DNA of 64,000 nt. Source: Apostichopus japonicus. Its lineage: Eukaryota > Echinodermata > Holothuroidea > Aspidochirotida > Stichopodidae. How positions within the stretch are numbered: the stretch's first letter is position 1; each line of letters starts with the position of its first letter. A program made the translations under genes and the position numbers. Positions 26,001-38,157 of the stretch are shown piece by piece. The notes beneath the pieces are model-generated. The model worked only from the letters and a program-made list of their open reading frames with translations, ran no database searches and was not told the origin of the DNA. Where the stretch lies: assembly GCF_037975245.1 (NCBI RefSeq), contig NC_092580.1, positions 6,424,501 to 6,488,500 on the forward strand. Direction: 5' to 3'.

Positions 26001-29000
26001 TCCAGTCAATAAATAACAGTTCTGATATTTGAGTAAGTACATGTCTGTTGCTCTTTAATGGACTACACCTGTATGAAGTATTATGTTGAAGTGTAAATAG
26101 ACTGAGCATTGAGTAAAACAAAACTTGATAAATAAAGTGAGGTGGCAGGTTGACTGGTTTTAGTTTATTCAACCTTTATTACATAAACCAAAGTTACTAT
26201 TAACACCCACACTACAAACTATCAACCTGTTGATATATTTTTATGCTTTGTTCATATCAGTCTAACTAATGAAACAAGGTCATAAACTTATACAATACAG
26301 CAAAGTTATTAAAGAACTGGTTAAAAAGGACTGACTGCAATAAAGCTGCCATTGATGTTTACAAGTACTTCTGCCAAAGAAATTTACTGGTCAATTTTCT
26401 CTATGACAAGGATTGATTTGATGGATTGTTTTGTTGATCTATTGCATGCAGTGTATGCACTCATCATTACAGTTTAAAGCAAGCTGACATCTGCTCAGGA
26501 CAGCCACAACAGAAGTGGTTGGATATAAAATCATGCTATACATAAAGAGGTTTTGCCATGCTATAGTATTGCAATCAAAGTTAATTTGTTTTAAGAATGC
26601 ACACCAATCTACCTATTCCACCGAGTTCTATCCCTTCCTACCTTCTGATTGTCTATGATATAAGTGGTATAGAAGGGGCGGGAGGGGGAGGGGGCAGGTG
26701 AAACATTCTTAGGAACTAAAAACATAATGAAAAATGGTTCCTCTAGTATCCTTTCTCTTCCATTTCCCATCTAACTATCTCCAACCCTTTGTCCCTCCAT
26801 ACAAAAGGTAATAACTCTGTCCATACAAAGGTATTCATGTTTAGTGTTAAAAGTCAAGCAGAAAATATAAAGATATTCAGGGGACTTCATTAGAAGTTAC
26901 TATTATGTTGCTGAGTAGGAGCCAGCCATACTTTATGTTCAGTCTGGGAGCTGATCAGATATTGGAGATCTAGTTATATGTGTACTTAACTAACAATTCC
27001 ATTTCCATCTATATGATTGTCTAAGGTTACAAGAAATTACACAATTTTTAGGCCTGAAATGTAGATGGTCTTTAACTTCTGTATTAATTGTACTACTTAT
27101 TACATTGATCCCAGATTCAGTGATTGGTAATTGGTGCCCAAGGCGCCATAGCTCATTTCAATATATATACAATTTTTATCAGAGACCAAAATATGTGCCC
27201 TATCATGGAATTGGCACATATTTTTCTGGTTGCCATTGGCCCCCGGAGAATAAATATCGTCATCATGACGTAAAAGATGTGTGGGTGGAGATGAATTTAA
27301 ACAATATGTATCAGCTAAACTTCTGTTGAACTCCCCTAACAATTTATCCTAGAGGCTATGTAGCCCTGATAGAGTTCACCTGCCAATGGTATTACTCATC
27401 ACCACTCACCAAACAAAACTCTGGTTAATATTACAAGGGTACACTAATACTGGGCTTCATCCCAAATCATGGAGAACCTCCATTGTCATAATTCATTACT
27501 TCATAAATGTCTTAATTAACCACAAGATGTCTATCAGATTGGATTCCACCCCATTCACCTGTACACCCACTGGTTGTTAAGGGTGGAATCTAAATCTCCA
27601 GGATACTGCAATTGTGAGAGTAATAAAGTTGGTATCGTTATTAGTTGATTTTTCTTGAACGATGTCCAAACCACATTGAGTGGGTAGTAAGTCAATGAGA
27701 TTAGCTGTGTCGGTATCTCTTCAAACTATATGGTATCATCTCTTCCACATTCCTGTATGTTTTTGTTATTTATGTTTTATTCTTTTCATAATTAGGGTTA
27801 AAGATATGGTACAAATATATATTTCCTTTAGATCATGCATGGTCTGTGGAAAGGAGGGAAGAACAATCACATTTGAACTACTACAACAACAATATTGAAT
27901 AAGAAAAGTAAAGATGAAAGGGAGGAGAAGTAGATGAGGAAGGAGATTAAGATGGGGAGAGGGGGAGGGGGTGAAAGGATAATGTAAGATTAGGGGGTTG
28001 ATATGAATTAGAGTAACACAGAAAAGGTGTCTGACAAATTTCATTCAGGTTAATGATTTAAATGTAGAGGCCATGTTGAGGAGGAGTATATGCTATAGAT
28101 GGGAAAAGATCTTAGTATTATGAAAACTTTTGAAGAGCATGTAATTATTGTGACCAGCAAAAGTGGTCAGAGGATCATAAGGAGAGAAAACTCAGGAAAG
28201 CATATGAACTGGTAGGATGTTCTTAAATATAGTGTTAAAGGAATTGTCTGGTGGAAGATTTTGATGCATTGTCCTTGTAGTTATTATTTTTCTCTTTCTA
28301 ACCATGTAAAAATTGTCCCCATTCGACATTTTCTTCTTGTAGAAATCTGGTTTTCAAATTCACCAGTTTCTCACCAAAAGTACCGTTTGTTCGAACGCTT
28401 CAATATGGTGTTTGACGTAGTGCTTGCAGATAGGCAAAACAGGCGACTTGAAGTTAGCACTCCCAATTCTGCAGCAAATTAACTCACGTGTAAGCACATT
28501 GAATTGCCTCATATATATAACGTACATACTCGCGAACGTATATACTACGATGCTCAGTTGGTGTACTTGTATAGCGTTACACATAGTACACTCACACTCA
28601 AACCACAGTTCATTAACTGTTCTTCGAACTCGCTGAAATAAAATTCACGGATCAAATTAACAGTAATAGGAAACTTATAAAGTATTCGTTAAACCGAAAG
28701 ATGAAACTTGGCGGGATCGATGTCATCGCAGAACTGTCCGATTGTAAACGTTAGGGTAGCCTATACACGCGAACATTCTTCGCGCTGGAGCTGGATACCG
28801 CGATGTATAAACAACGAAGAGCCTGCTGTTAAAACTTATCTTGTGTTACACAAAGACCACGAAACCACTGATCTACTAAATATATTGCGGCTTAAGGAGT
28901 TTTTTAAATCATATCTAATTTATAAGAAATTTCACCGGAAATTATTGAAGAAATTGATCGAATCATTGTCAGAGCAGAATATAGCGCTGAAAAGCTTAGG

Positions 29001-30164
29001 CTTCGCAGAACTGTCCGATTGTCAACGTTTGAGTACAGCCTACATGCGAACATTTTTCGCGTTGGAGCCGGATAGCGCGATGTATAGCCTGAACAACTCA
29101 GAGTCTGCTGTTAAAATTTACCTTGTGTTACACAAAGACCACGGAACCACCGCTCAAGTACATGGTGGCTTAAGGAGTTTTTGAAAACATATCTAATTTT
29201 TAAGAAATTTCACCGGAAATTAAGGAAGAAATTTATCTGTATACACACGCTGTTTTTGTTGTGATTACCGTATAGGTACTGTGCGGAGGGTGGGTTATGA
29301 TGCAATCTGCTATGGCAGAGCTGACGTCACGTATTGTACTGTTCAAATCATATTTGAAATGTCTATCCATAACGATTAAAAAATCGTTTCTCTGTCAAAC
29401 GCAACATTAGCGTTCTCATACTTTGACAACATGTTTGGAAAATTATTTACTATTTTTTAAGGTAACTTCTTTGGGCCACCAGACAATCCTTTTAAGGGAG
29501 ACTTTCTATAAAAACAGGCTATTTTGTGAGCCAAGTGTCAAAATTTACAAAATACTCTGCAATATTCCAAACAGGTGCAGGAACAGGAAGGTTAAGCTGG
29601 GAAAAGTGAGCAGTAGTGTGGTTGTTGTAGAATATTATAGGCTGGAAACCACCTATAGTAGCATACTGCAGTACATTTTGACACAAATTGAAGCAGTTCT
29701 CAAAACTAGTATTATTTGATCATTACTTCTGATTTGTCAGTAACTATGGATTTAATGGCCTACATTTCATGTCAGTTTATCAGTGAAGTTTCTTTGAATT
29801 CTGTCCATTTGTGAGTAATAAATCATCTTGACTAACATCTTATAACTATATACAATGTCAACATTTGGTACACCAGAACTAATTCACTGCAATTTTAACA
29901 TGAATTATTGATATCTGGCATTTTTCAAAAATTGTCTGTACATCATTATTAGCCTAACATAATAATTTTTTTTTTTATCATTCTGTAACATACAGTAAAT
30001 ATCTATAAACTATTTGAAGGTGTGAATCAATGTTACTTACCAAAATCGACCCCACATAGCATTTGTTGTGGGTGGGTCAGGCTGCACTCACATTGTATTA
30101 TGCAGTAGCCATAATCAAACTGAGACAGGATGATCATACTCCCTAGTAAATACAATACCCTCAT
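23084..30164 (-). CDS. Gene A: secreted TIMP/tensilin-like protein, 301 aa, four exons
   Basis: Exons are complement(30041-30164, 24780-24977, 24154-24281, 23084-23539), all with AG/GT junctions and phases 1, 1, 0. Residues 1-20 form a signal sequence. The C25-E-C27 pair followed by H-P-Q and C37 is the TIMP N-terminal signature. V-F-K-G (68-71), L-C-G-R (92-95) and Y-C-N-W (119-122) complete the NTR-fold core, with C146 and C149 closing it. Exon 4 adds seven cysteines (182, 197, 204, 212, 223, 249, 261) in the spacing shared with genes C and D, an alanine run near 240, and an acidic tail ending in four Glu. TIMPs inhibit metalloproteinases outside the cell; tensilins stiffen collagenous tissue. 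An extra C21 and the I-I-Q before C25 may block the inhibitory N-terminus. Intron 1 is 5063 bp and holds a DNA transposon. The family call is firm; the exact function is inferred. Confidence 0.88.
28239..29491. mobile_element. TTAA-flanked DNA transposon in intron 1 of gene A
   Basis: The left end AGGAATTGTCTGGTGG and right end CCACCAGACAATCCTT are inverted repeats matching at 14 of 16 bases. TTAA stands immediately outside both ends (28235-28238, 29492-29495). TTAA target duplications are characteristic of piggyBac and Kolobok elements. The 1253-bp interior holds a 277-bp-period duplication but no recognisable transposase, so it is probably non-autonomous. A 158-codon plus-strand frame (28708-29184) runs across both repeat units and is probably non-coding. 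Confidence 0.75.
28727..29225. repeat. 277-bp tandem duplication inside the TTAA element
   Basis: CGCAGAACTGTCCGATTGT occurs at 28727 and 29004. The similarity continues through TTGTGTTACACAAAGACCAC to the shared AATTTCACCGGAAATTA near the end of each unit. The copies have diverged by scattered substitutions and a small deletion in the second, so the duplication is old relative to the 39-bp array at 7637. Confidence 0.85.
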
Positions 30165-30271
30165 TATCAATTCCCAATGGCACAGAATTTACTTTACAAA
30201 TTTGATACTTTTGACACTGTTTTTTGTAATAAGGAGTTGACTTCCAACTGGTAATCTGGCTGTATAATGTT

Positions 30272-30279
30272 TATTTATA
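30272..30279 (-). promoter_or_regulatory. TATA box candidate of gene A
   Basis: The minus strand reads TATAAATA here, a consensus TATA box, about 108 bases before the gene A ATG. That would put transcription start near 30245 with an 80-base 5' leader. Position and consensus fit; there is no direct proof. Confidence 0.5.
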
Positions 30280-30814
30280 CTAAACCAGCTAAATTTGAGT
30301 CAACTGTAAATTGTCCCCGCAGTCACACTTGAATTCTTTTCCTTAAACCACACTTTTTGAGGGCCAGTGATTAATAACAAAGACTATTTGTTGCCTCCAG
30401 CAGTTCTAAAAAAAATTGAATAGCTTATAGCTGTTTTTGAATTCCTTATCTTTACACTTTCTTTGCACCTTACACCCCCAATAGACATATCCGATGTATG
30501 ATAGGCAGTGTTTTGCACATTCCTTCAGTTGCTATGATTGGTACAATGTAGAACATACCATTAAAAATACATATGTACTGTGTGTACCTAGCAATTCAAT
30601 AGGTACAGTTTTTTTCGGTCAAAGAGTACCTGTAAATTTTATGATATATATTATTAAAGCAACGAAAAAGCACTTATGAGGTACAAACAGCTATCCCAAT
30701 ATAGACTTTGAACTGACTTGTGTAATATAAAAAATAAACTTACTTGGCCATGAGAAACTTAAAATCAACAACCATCTACGCTAATAACTCTCTGTCTGCA
30801 ATTTATGTATGTAA

Positions 30815-31050
30815 ACATGTATGTATTTTAGATCCTCCTACAAGCAGGAACTCGCGAAGAAGCCTCATTTTCTTATCAAAGCCACAAGCTGACCGAAGTC
30901 AGTCTCTTAGATTCATATTTAACGTCCATGATTATAATTGTCAATTGTCAACAACTCCGTAACTGGACAACATATATTAATCTTGGAGTGACTCGAACTT
31001 GGGACCTTATGATTGATAGCCACTGGCGTTAACCAATGATCTAACACTCC
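30815..31050 (-). mobile_element. tRNA-derived SINE
   Basis: On the minus strand the element opens with a 66-base tRNA-like head (31050 to 30985) that has A-box-like and B-box-like (AAGTTCGAGTC) segments. It continues into a body shared with 8713-8812. The head's terminal stem could pair at 6 of 7 positions, but the D and anticodon arms do not fold properly. It is thus a SINE promoter, not a working tRNA gene. It lies just upstream of gene A. Confidence 0.7.
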
Positions 31051-31513
31051 TAGTCCTATTTAGTCCTAGTCCACATAATCCACATTTAGTCCTAACTATA
31101 TGCGTATCTTCAGATGACATCATCTGATAATGGTCAAGAAGTTAAGAACTATTTAATTGGCATCTACTTATTGTAATGGAGAGTTTTCACCACCACTTAT
31201 TTCATATTGATATTGTTCAGAAGAGCATGCAAGGTTAAGGATTGTTCAACAAATTTAAGATGATGATCAATTAATTAAAGAAGTTTGTTAGGGGAGTCAG
31301 TGTGATTGGGAATGGGAGAGGTGTACCAAAGTTTACCTTTTAAGTCCTATCGATCCTAGTCAAAGTATTAGGCTGTCATGATATGTAACCCCCCTGATAA
31401 GTAGACTGATAGCATCAAGAGAAGGAAAATTATAACATTTTGAAGCTGAAAGCTGCATTGATTTTATGTAATACTAATCTCATGATACATCAATATGGCT
31501 AAGTATGGACAAC

Positions 31514-31577
31514 TGACAGTAAACTCTGCATGCAAGTTTAATATTTGACAGTAAACTCTGCATGCAAGTTTAATATT
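31514..31577. repeat. 32-bp perfect dimer
   Basis: TGACAGTAAACTCTGCATGC and its continuation to AATATT are duplicated in tandem with a 32-bp period. No function is apparent. Confidence 0.9.
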
Positions 31578-32529
31578 TGAACCAAATGTTCTTATCTTAT
31601 TAAAGTATCACACAGACAGGGGCAACAGGAGTCAGGTTGGGCCCCAGGACAATTATGTCACGTCTCCCTCTTGAGCTCTTCACTATTCCTTATGAAGCAT
31701 ATATATGAAGATGAGAGTACATTAATCTTTATTTCATATTTCCCTGGACTCCCTTATTCACCAGGGTCACTGGTCTGTATCCCCATCTGACCCTCATCAG
31801 GGCTGCATGCTCGCAGAATATGATCCTTGGGTATTTGATTCTAAACCCCTGCCTTTTCACCTAAGTATAGAGGACATCCTTCATAGCTATGACTCTTTCC
31901 ACAATGGTCTGCCATTCTATAGCTAGTAGAATTCATTATACTATTGTTACAAATATCGTAAAAGTCACAGAAAGAAAAGCCAGTTATCCTTTCACTGGTA
32001 GAGTGTATCCTTCAAGATTTCCTTGTCATTGGTAGGTTCCTCTGGGACCAATTGTTGAACAAATGTAATAATGACAGTTGAAAATAAGCACCTAAGACTA
32101 TATCAAGTACCAGAGAAAATCAAAACATTCCTGGTGTCCACTGGCAGAAAAAAGTGACTACTTTGTCAACAGGGACAGGACAAAGTTGTCAACAGAGGCT
32201 AAGGATAACTGGAATGACTGTAAACACTATAATAAGAACAAAAACAAGCAGTTGTGCACACACTGCGATTGCATAAACTACCAAATCTTCTCCCTAAATT
32301 TGTAACCTATAAATTTAGCTACTACAGGGAGAGAAATGAGAACACACTTGTTGTCCCTTGACAAAGCAAGGTGTAGTTATAATCTTTGCTAAATCAATGA
32401 AATTTATTAACAACTCAGAAATTCTCTGTCAGAGCTTAGCAATCATGTAAATGAAGTGACGTTCCTTAAACAATGCGTTAGTGGTTACATGATAGTTTAA
32501 GTGAGCATGTCTATATTACCTAAGGAATG
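31578..32529. other. Interval between SINE and satellite array, no gene
   Basis: I looked here on the minus strand for exons 2-4 that would belong to the lone first exon at 34488-34617. I saw no V-F-K-G, L-C-G-R, Y-C-D/N-W or C-x-x-N-P-x-A-S coding blocks. No other gene is recognised. Confidence 0.5.
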
Positions 32530-34055
32530 TATATGAATATGTTACATGGTAACATATAAAGTCTACATGAATAGATTTTTTGACTACATATAATCTACAG
32601 CATAGATCATATGAATACATATAGTTTGTGCATGCAAGATTACATGCATGGATACCATTATTCTACATGCATTTGTAACATGATGTGTCACATTATTATA
32701 CCTATCGTCTACAAGCATTGCTTACGTGAGTATGCATATAGTCTACATGCATAGATCACATTATTATACCTATAATTAGTCTACATACATAGCTTACAGA
32801 ACTATACATATAACTTACATGTCTAGATCACATTATGATACGTATAAAGTCTACATGTATAGCTTCCATACGTATACATATAGTTTACATGCATAGACCA
32901 CATTATTATACCTATAGAGTCTGCAAGCATTGCTTACGCGAAGTATGCATATAGTCTACATGCATAGATCACATTATGATACGTATAAAGTCTACATGTA
33001 TAGCTTCCATACGTATACATATAGTTTACATGCATAGACCACATTATTATACCTATAGAGTCTGCAGGCATTGCTTACGTGAGTATGCATATAGTCTACA
33101 TGCATAGATCACATTATTATACCTATAAAGTTTACTTATAGTTAAAATAACTATACATATAGTCTACATACATAGATCACATTATTATACCTATGGAGTC
33201 TACATGCATAGCTTAATACATGACTTTGCATATAGTTGACATGCATAGATTACATTATCATACCTATAAAGTCTACATGCATAGCTTACATAACTATAGA
33301 CTACATATTGTCTACATGCATAGATTACATTGTTATACCTATAGAGTCTACATGCATAGCTTACATAACTATACATATAGTTTACATAGATTACATTATT
33401 TTAACTATAGAGTCTACATGACAATTGCATATAGTTTACATGCATATATAGATTACATTTTTCATACCTATAAAGTCTACATGCATAGCTTACATAACTA
33501 TAGACTACATATTGTCTACATGCATAGATTACATTGTTATACCTATAGAGTCTACATGCATAGCTTACATGACTATACATATGGTTTACATGCATAGACT
33601 ATAATATTATACCTATAGAGTCTACATGCATAGCTTACATAACTATAGGCTACATATTGTTTACATGCATAGATTACATTATTATACCTATAGAGGCTAA
33701 TGTATGCATAGCTTAATACATGACTTTGCATATAGTTTACATGCGTAGTTTACATGACTTTACATATAGTCTATATGCATAGACTATATTATTATACCTA
33801 TAGAATCTACATGCATAGCTTACATAACTATACATATAGTTTACATGCATTTATTACATTATTATACCTATAGAGTCTACATGCATAACTAATATGACTA
33901 TACATATAGTTAACATGGATAGACTATATTATAATATACTATATTATAGTATACCTTTAGAGTCTACATGCATACTTACATAACCATACATTTAGTTTAC
34001 ATGCATTTATTACATTATTATACCTATTGAGTCTACATGCATAGATCACATTAGA
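32530..34055. repeat. AT-rich satellite-like array with higher-order structure
   Basis: A roughly 70-bp dimer is repeated about twenty times. One half is like TCTACATGCATAGATCACAT, the other like TCTACATGCATAGCTTACAT, each followed by a TATACATATAG or TATACCTATAGAG segment. Larger periods are visible: a block repeats at 141 bp (32826 and 32967) and another at 204 bp (33261 and 33465), showing expansion of multi-unit blocks. Frames such as 33220-33597 (+) encode only repeat-derived His/Tyr-rich peptides. It occupies the space between exon B and gene A. Confidence 0.9.
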
Positions 34056-34487
34056 GCCAGTGTAGGTCCACATCATGCATTGTTTAGCCTACATGATTAC
34101 CTCTTTCCCAGGAGTGTATATGTTCAGGAAGCTGCCCTTCACTGAGAGGGAAAATCCTCCAGTTTTGCATAGTCTGTGTCTGCCTGTCACAACTCTGTCT
34201 CTCTCCCACCCTAGCTCTCCTCCTCTTCCAGAGGTATTGCACATCTATCACATGGTGATATTAAGCAATTCTCAGGAAAACCAGGTTCAGGAAAACAACT
34301 GGTCCCAGTTTGTCTAATGAGACAATGTTTCAGTGTCACATTAAATTCACAAAGAAACTCACATGAAGTTAGAAAATGCCTCTAAACAATTACACAACTT
34401 CAATATCCAGGTTTGCTGGTGGGTTATATTGACTTTTTTCCCTTAAACAATGCGATCCTATAAGTTCCCTTATTGGTTATTACTCAC

Positions 34488-34617
34488 CCATATCAGCTTG
34501 ACACATAAACTCTTGTGGATGTTCCATATCACATTGGGTACAGACATGCCCCCATTGAGGATCTCCATTCACACCAGCTGCAAAAACCATCAAACTTACA
34601 AGAGCCAATATCTTCAT
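34488..34617 (-). CDS. Exon B: isolated TIMP-type first exon
   Basis: An ATG at 34617 opens 43 intact codons plus one base, ending at a good donor (G|GTGAG) in phase 1, exactly like the first exons of A, C and D. The peptide has a strong signal sequence (cut predicted after G-V-N-G, residue 18), then eight residues, then C26-T-Q-C29, H-P-Q (33-35) and C39. The signature is TIMP-like, but the first two cysteines are spaced C-x-x-C and an N-terminal extension precedes them. No matching exons 2-4 were found before gene A begins. It could be an alternative first exon of gene A (the phase is compatible with 24780-24977) or a relic of a paralogue whose body was lost where the satellite array now stands. 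Confidence 0.7.
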
Positions 34618-37600
34618 TTTGAGACAAGATTATCACTGAAGTATGTTTATCCTCCACATAAAGAGTAGACCAGGTAGAGGAAGACCAATACTTTATGAGT
34701 GCTGACTAAATTTAAACTGAACTAAATATCTTTCTTTCTACTCTGTTTTTCTCCTATTCCTGTAATTCATGATTAAATTGTCCAATTTTTGTTGCTATCA
34801 CTTACATTTGATTACCAGCAACTTTTATCTGAATGAAGCTGGGCAATATAACTGTTGTATGATGGGTGGAAATCACCAGACACTTCTTTGTATTTTTCTG
34901 GGATTTTAAAGAACTTTATGTGAGGCAGAGTGTCTGTAAGGCCGCTTTTTATTAGGTCATCTAACTTTGAGAATGAATTAATTGCTTTAAAGGATCAATT
35001 TAGAAAGAATTTTAGCATTGATATGTGATAGTTATCTAACAAACAAGAAAGTGAATGTTGAAGGCAGGTCATGATATGTGTTTAGGTTTACGTGCAAGCT
35101 ATCTACCTTTAAAAGATGCAAAATCTCTGGAATGGCCATCCTTAAAAGTAAATTTGAGAACGAAACAACTTGCTTAAAAGGCTTCAAGGTCTGTTAGGGC
35201 ATGGAGGTAAAAACAGACCTCCATGGGTAGGGAAACCTTCTTTGATCAGGTTTATAAGACCGCTGGTTCTCACTCACAAAGGTTTTGATGATTGGGAGTT
35301 GCTGTTGGGCATGAAGAGGTAATTTCCAACAATGTAATAAGCATATATGTACTAAGACTGCACAGAAATGTGAACTGGTTTTACTCAGAAAGGTCTCTTT
35401 GAATGTGATACCAAGGCATGAATGAATGACCTTGGGCTACATTCTTTAATGTAACACAACATTTGTTGAAGGACGAACATGGGGGGAGGAGAGGGGGGGG
35501 GCAGGGGAGGGTTGGTCCACTGGAAAATGTGGTGGGAGGGTGATATTGGATTCATTGAACATATCAACAGTTCATTATATACCAACATGCTTTTGGGACA
35601 ACAAAAGATGTATATATAAAGGTAGAGGTTCATTCCTCCCAGTGTCCTTACCCTCTCCCCCTCCTTCTCCTTTCGTTTGCTTCAGCTCTCCTCATCCTTC
35701 TTACCCTCCTCTTTAATACTGCCCTTACCTCACTTCCCTTCCCTTCCCTTCCCTCTTGTTTCCTCCCCTCAACCACTAACATTCTCCCTCCTCATCCTTC
35801 GTTCATAATATCTTGTGTTATTTCTTTACTGTGTGAGATTTTCTTAGCACCAATCATAGAATTAATGCTCGTATGGCTGCAGTATTAATATGCATTGCTT
35901 TAAGCAAGCTCATTTTGACAAAGAAATATCTTACTTGAGCAAGATGCAGAATTGCAAATAATTTTCAAGAGTGGATCAATTTTGTTATTGAAATGGGGCA
36001 TGACAGGTTTTAGATGGGTGGGAATAGATATACCACTTTTTTGGCCCCTTCAACCCTGCTCCCTAATCATTCACAATGCATCCTCACTAAAATATTGCAC
36101 TGAACCACCACCCTCCCCCCTCCTCCATGAATATACCCATTTTAAATGTAGCACCAATTGTTATAAGTCAGACAGCATGAAAATGGTTCTCAATACCATA
36201 ACATCAAAGACAACAGAGAGTAAAATATGATATATTTAACAGTTTTATTTTCCATCTGTTTAATTAATTCCTTTCCGTAATCATCTCTAGATTAAACATT
36301 TGAGTAGGTAAGCAATAAAAAAAAGTACCAGATTAGGAAGAAAAGGTATCAAACTCTGGTGAAAATTCTGTAAGAAAAATGGCAAATCAGATTGCAATGT
36401 TTTTGTTTCATTTGGTCAATGGGTGATGGTCCTTCTTATAAATACTTCACTACTATTGCATTGAGAATTGTTTGTGAAAGGATATAAAATAGAAAAGAAA
36501 CATTAAAGAGATTTCATTCATTCAATAAAGTTTGAAATCTCTCTATACCCAAAGCCCTCTAGTATAGGTCCTTTCTATCATCTTATTTACCATTCCTTTA
36601 ACTTTCACTATGAATACGTTATCTACAATCAGTCTCTACCTCAATTACTATATGACTATTCAAACCCTTTCTATGGTATTTTTGAGGTCATAACTTAAAT
36701 ATAAAATAATGCACATATAAAGCAATATAGTTAACTGAGGATGAAACTGGCTCCCATTTCTTACTTTGCTACTTCACTTCTACTTTTATAGTTACCTTGA
36801 AAATGCGATAATTGTAAAAAACAAATGTTGATGATAAGTGAAGGCAATAAATATCATAAATAATATTTTGATTCTGGATGGATGGTCATTAAGGAATTTC
36901 ACAAAATACCTCGATGTTCAAATATTCAATTATGGAACATATATACATACATGAACAACAATATACCATATTACTCCGGTCTATATAAATCTACATGAAA
37001 ATATCACCAAATCAACAGTGTATTGATGGAATTAAAAGATGATTTGCTAATCAAAGGACAGCCAGAAAACTGTATAAAACTTTAGGGGCTTGTTATTCCC
37101 CTTTTATTAATTGAGTTTTGCAAGTTTACTGAAAATAAGACATTTACACAAAGCAGGTTTTGTGAACAAGAAAGTTCTGATCAGAAAAGCAACAATATTA
37201 CCCTTTCACAAGAAATGAAGTCATCCATTAGCCTGTTCACATAGAATGTCTAGTCTGTGAATGTGATGCATTGATTGTTGGAAGAAGAATAAATAAACGA
37301 AGGTAATTAATTCATAATCAAGAGTATGACATTCCTGTAGGTGTCAATGAATATACATTAGGCATACATGTTAATTACTGAATAAACATGTACATTTGCT
37401 CCTTATTTACCTATCTTGTTTTAACCATTACACATCTAATTGATAAGTGATACATAAGTAATTATTATTTCAACAATTAACAAGGTCAATTAACCATCTA
37501 TCAAACATAAATGCTGAATCCTTGATCAGCAATCCATGCAGACAGATATATACATCATGATGGTGTCTTACAAATTTGGCCAATTTTAAAACCAGTTGGA

Positions 37601-38157
37601 AATTGTTATTGCTGACTTTTACACAAAGTTAGGTAAACCCTGATTGTCTTTGGCTGATCATAGGTATTTCCCAATACTATAGATGCCGAGGGATATTATT
37701 AATGGCAGCATTCATGGTAATGATCTCCCTTTGGGATGATGCTATTTATCTTGTCAGACTAGAATCGTGATCTTGTCAAATAGTTTGGGAGTGACTTCAA
37801 GTAACGGTAAAGGCCCGAAGGAAATTCCATTAACTTTCCAATAGGGTCAGTCATTGGTAAGAGGACAGTAAGAAGGAGGCAAAAAAACATGATCTTTTTG
37901 AATGATTTCATAACTTTTCCAGAGGGTTAAAATCTTCTGCAATGGGAATATACCAAATCCACCATGAACTCTTGGAGTGATTCAGCCTTCTTCACAGCTT
38001 TTACGCTATGATGTTGTCTCCCATGAGCACAGAGAGATTACCAATCTTACACATGTCAACACCTCCTAAAGCCAGCGTATGAACACCAACGATGCTATAT
38101 GTAAACAACATGAGTAAATGTGCATTAGATAGACAAAGAGTTTTAGCTATGTAGGCC
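34618..38157. other. Intergenic region between exon B and gene C
   Basis: Holds the putative promoter of exon B; on the minus strand a CATAAAGTA TATA-like element lies about 75 bases before its ATG. Pyrimidine/purine tracts occur near 35485-35535 and 35640-35780, including a CCCTT repeat. No gene is recognised. The lower part should contain the 3' UTR of nothing and the upper part that of gene C (an AATAAA on the minus strand lies near 37102, about 1 kb past the stop). Confidence 0.4.

Noticed and set aside
28708-29184. 158-codon frame inside the TTAA element
   Set aside because: It spans both units of the duplication, has no transposase motif (no D-D-D pattern), and similar residues recur simply because the DNA is duplicated.
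30985-31050. tRNA-like sequence with a pairing acceptor stem
   Set aside because: Only 66 bases long, the D and anticodon arms do not fold, and it is continuous with a dispersed repeat body.
33220-33597. 125-codon plus-strand frame rich in His and Tyr
   Set aside because: It is a translation of the satellite-like array. Overlapping frames on both strands give similar repetitive peptides, so it is a by-product of a stop-free repeat.
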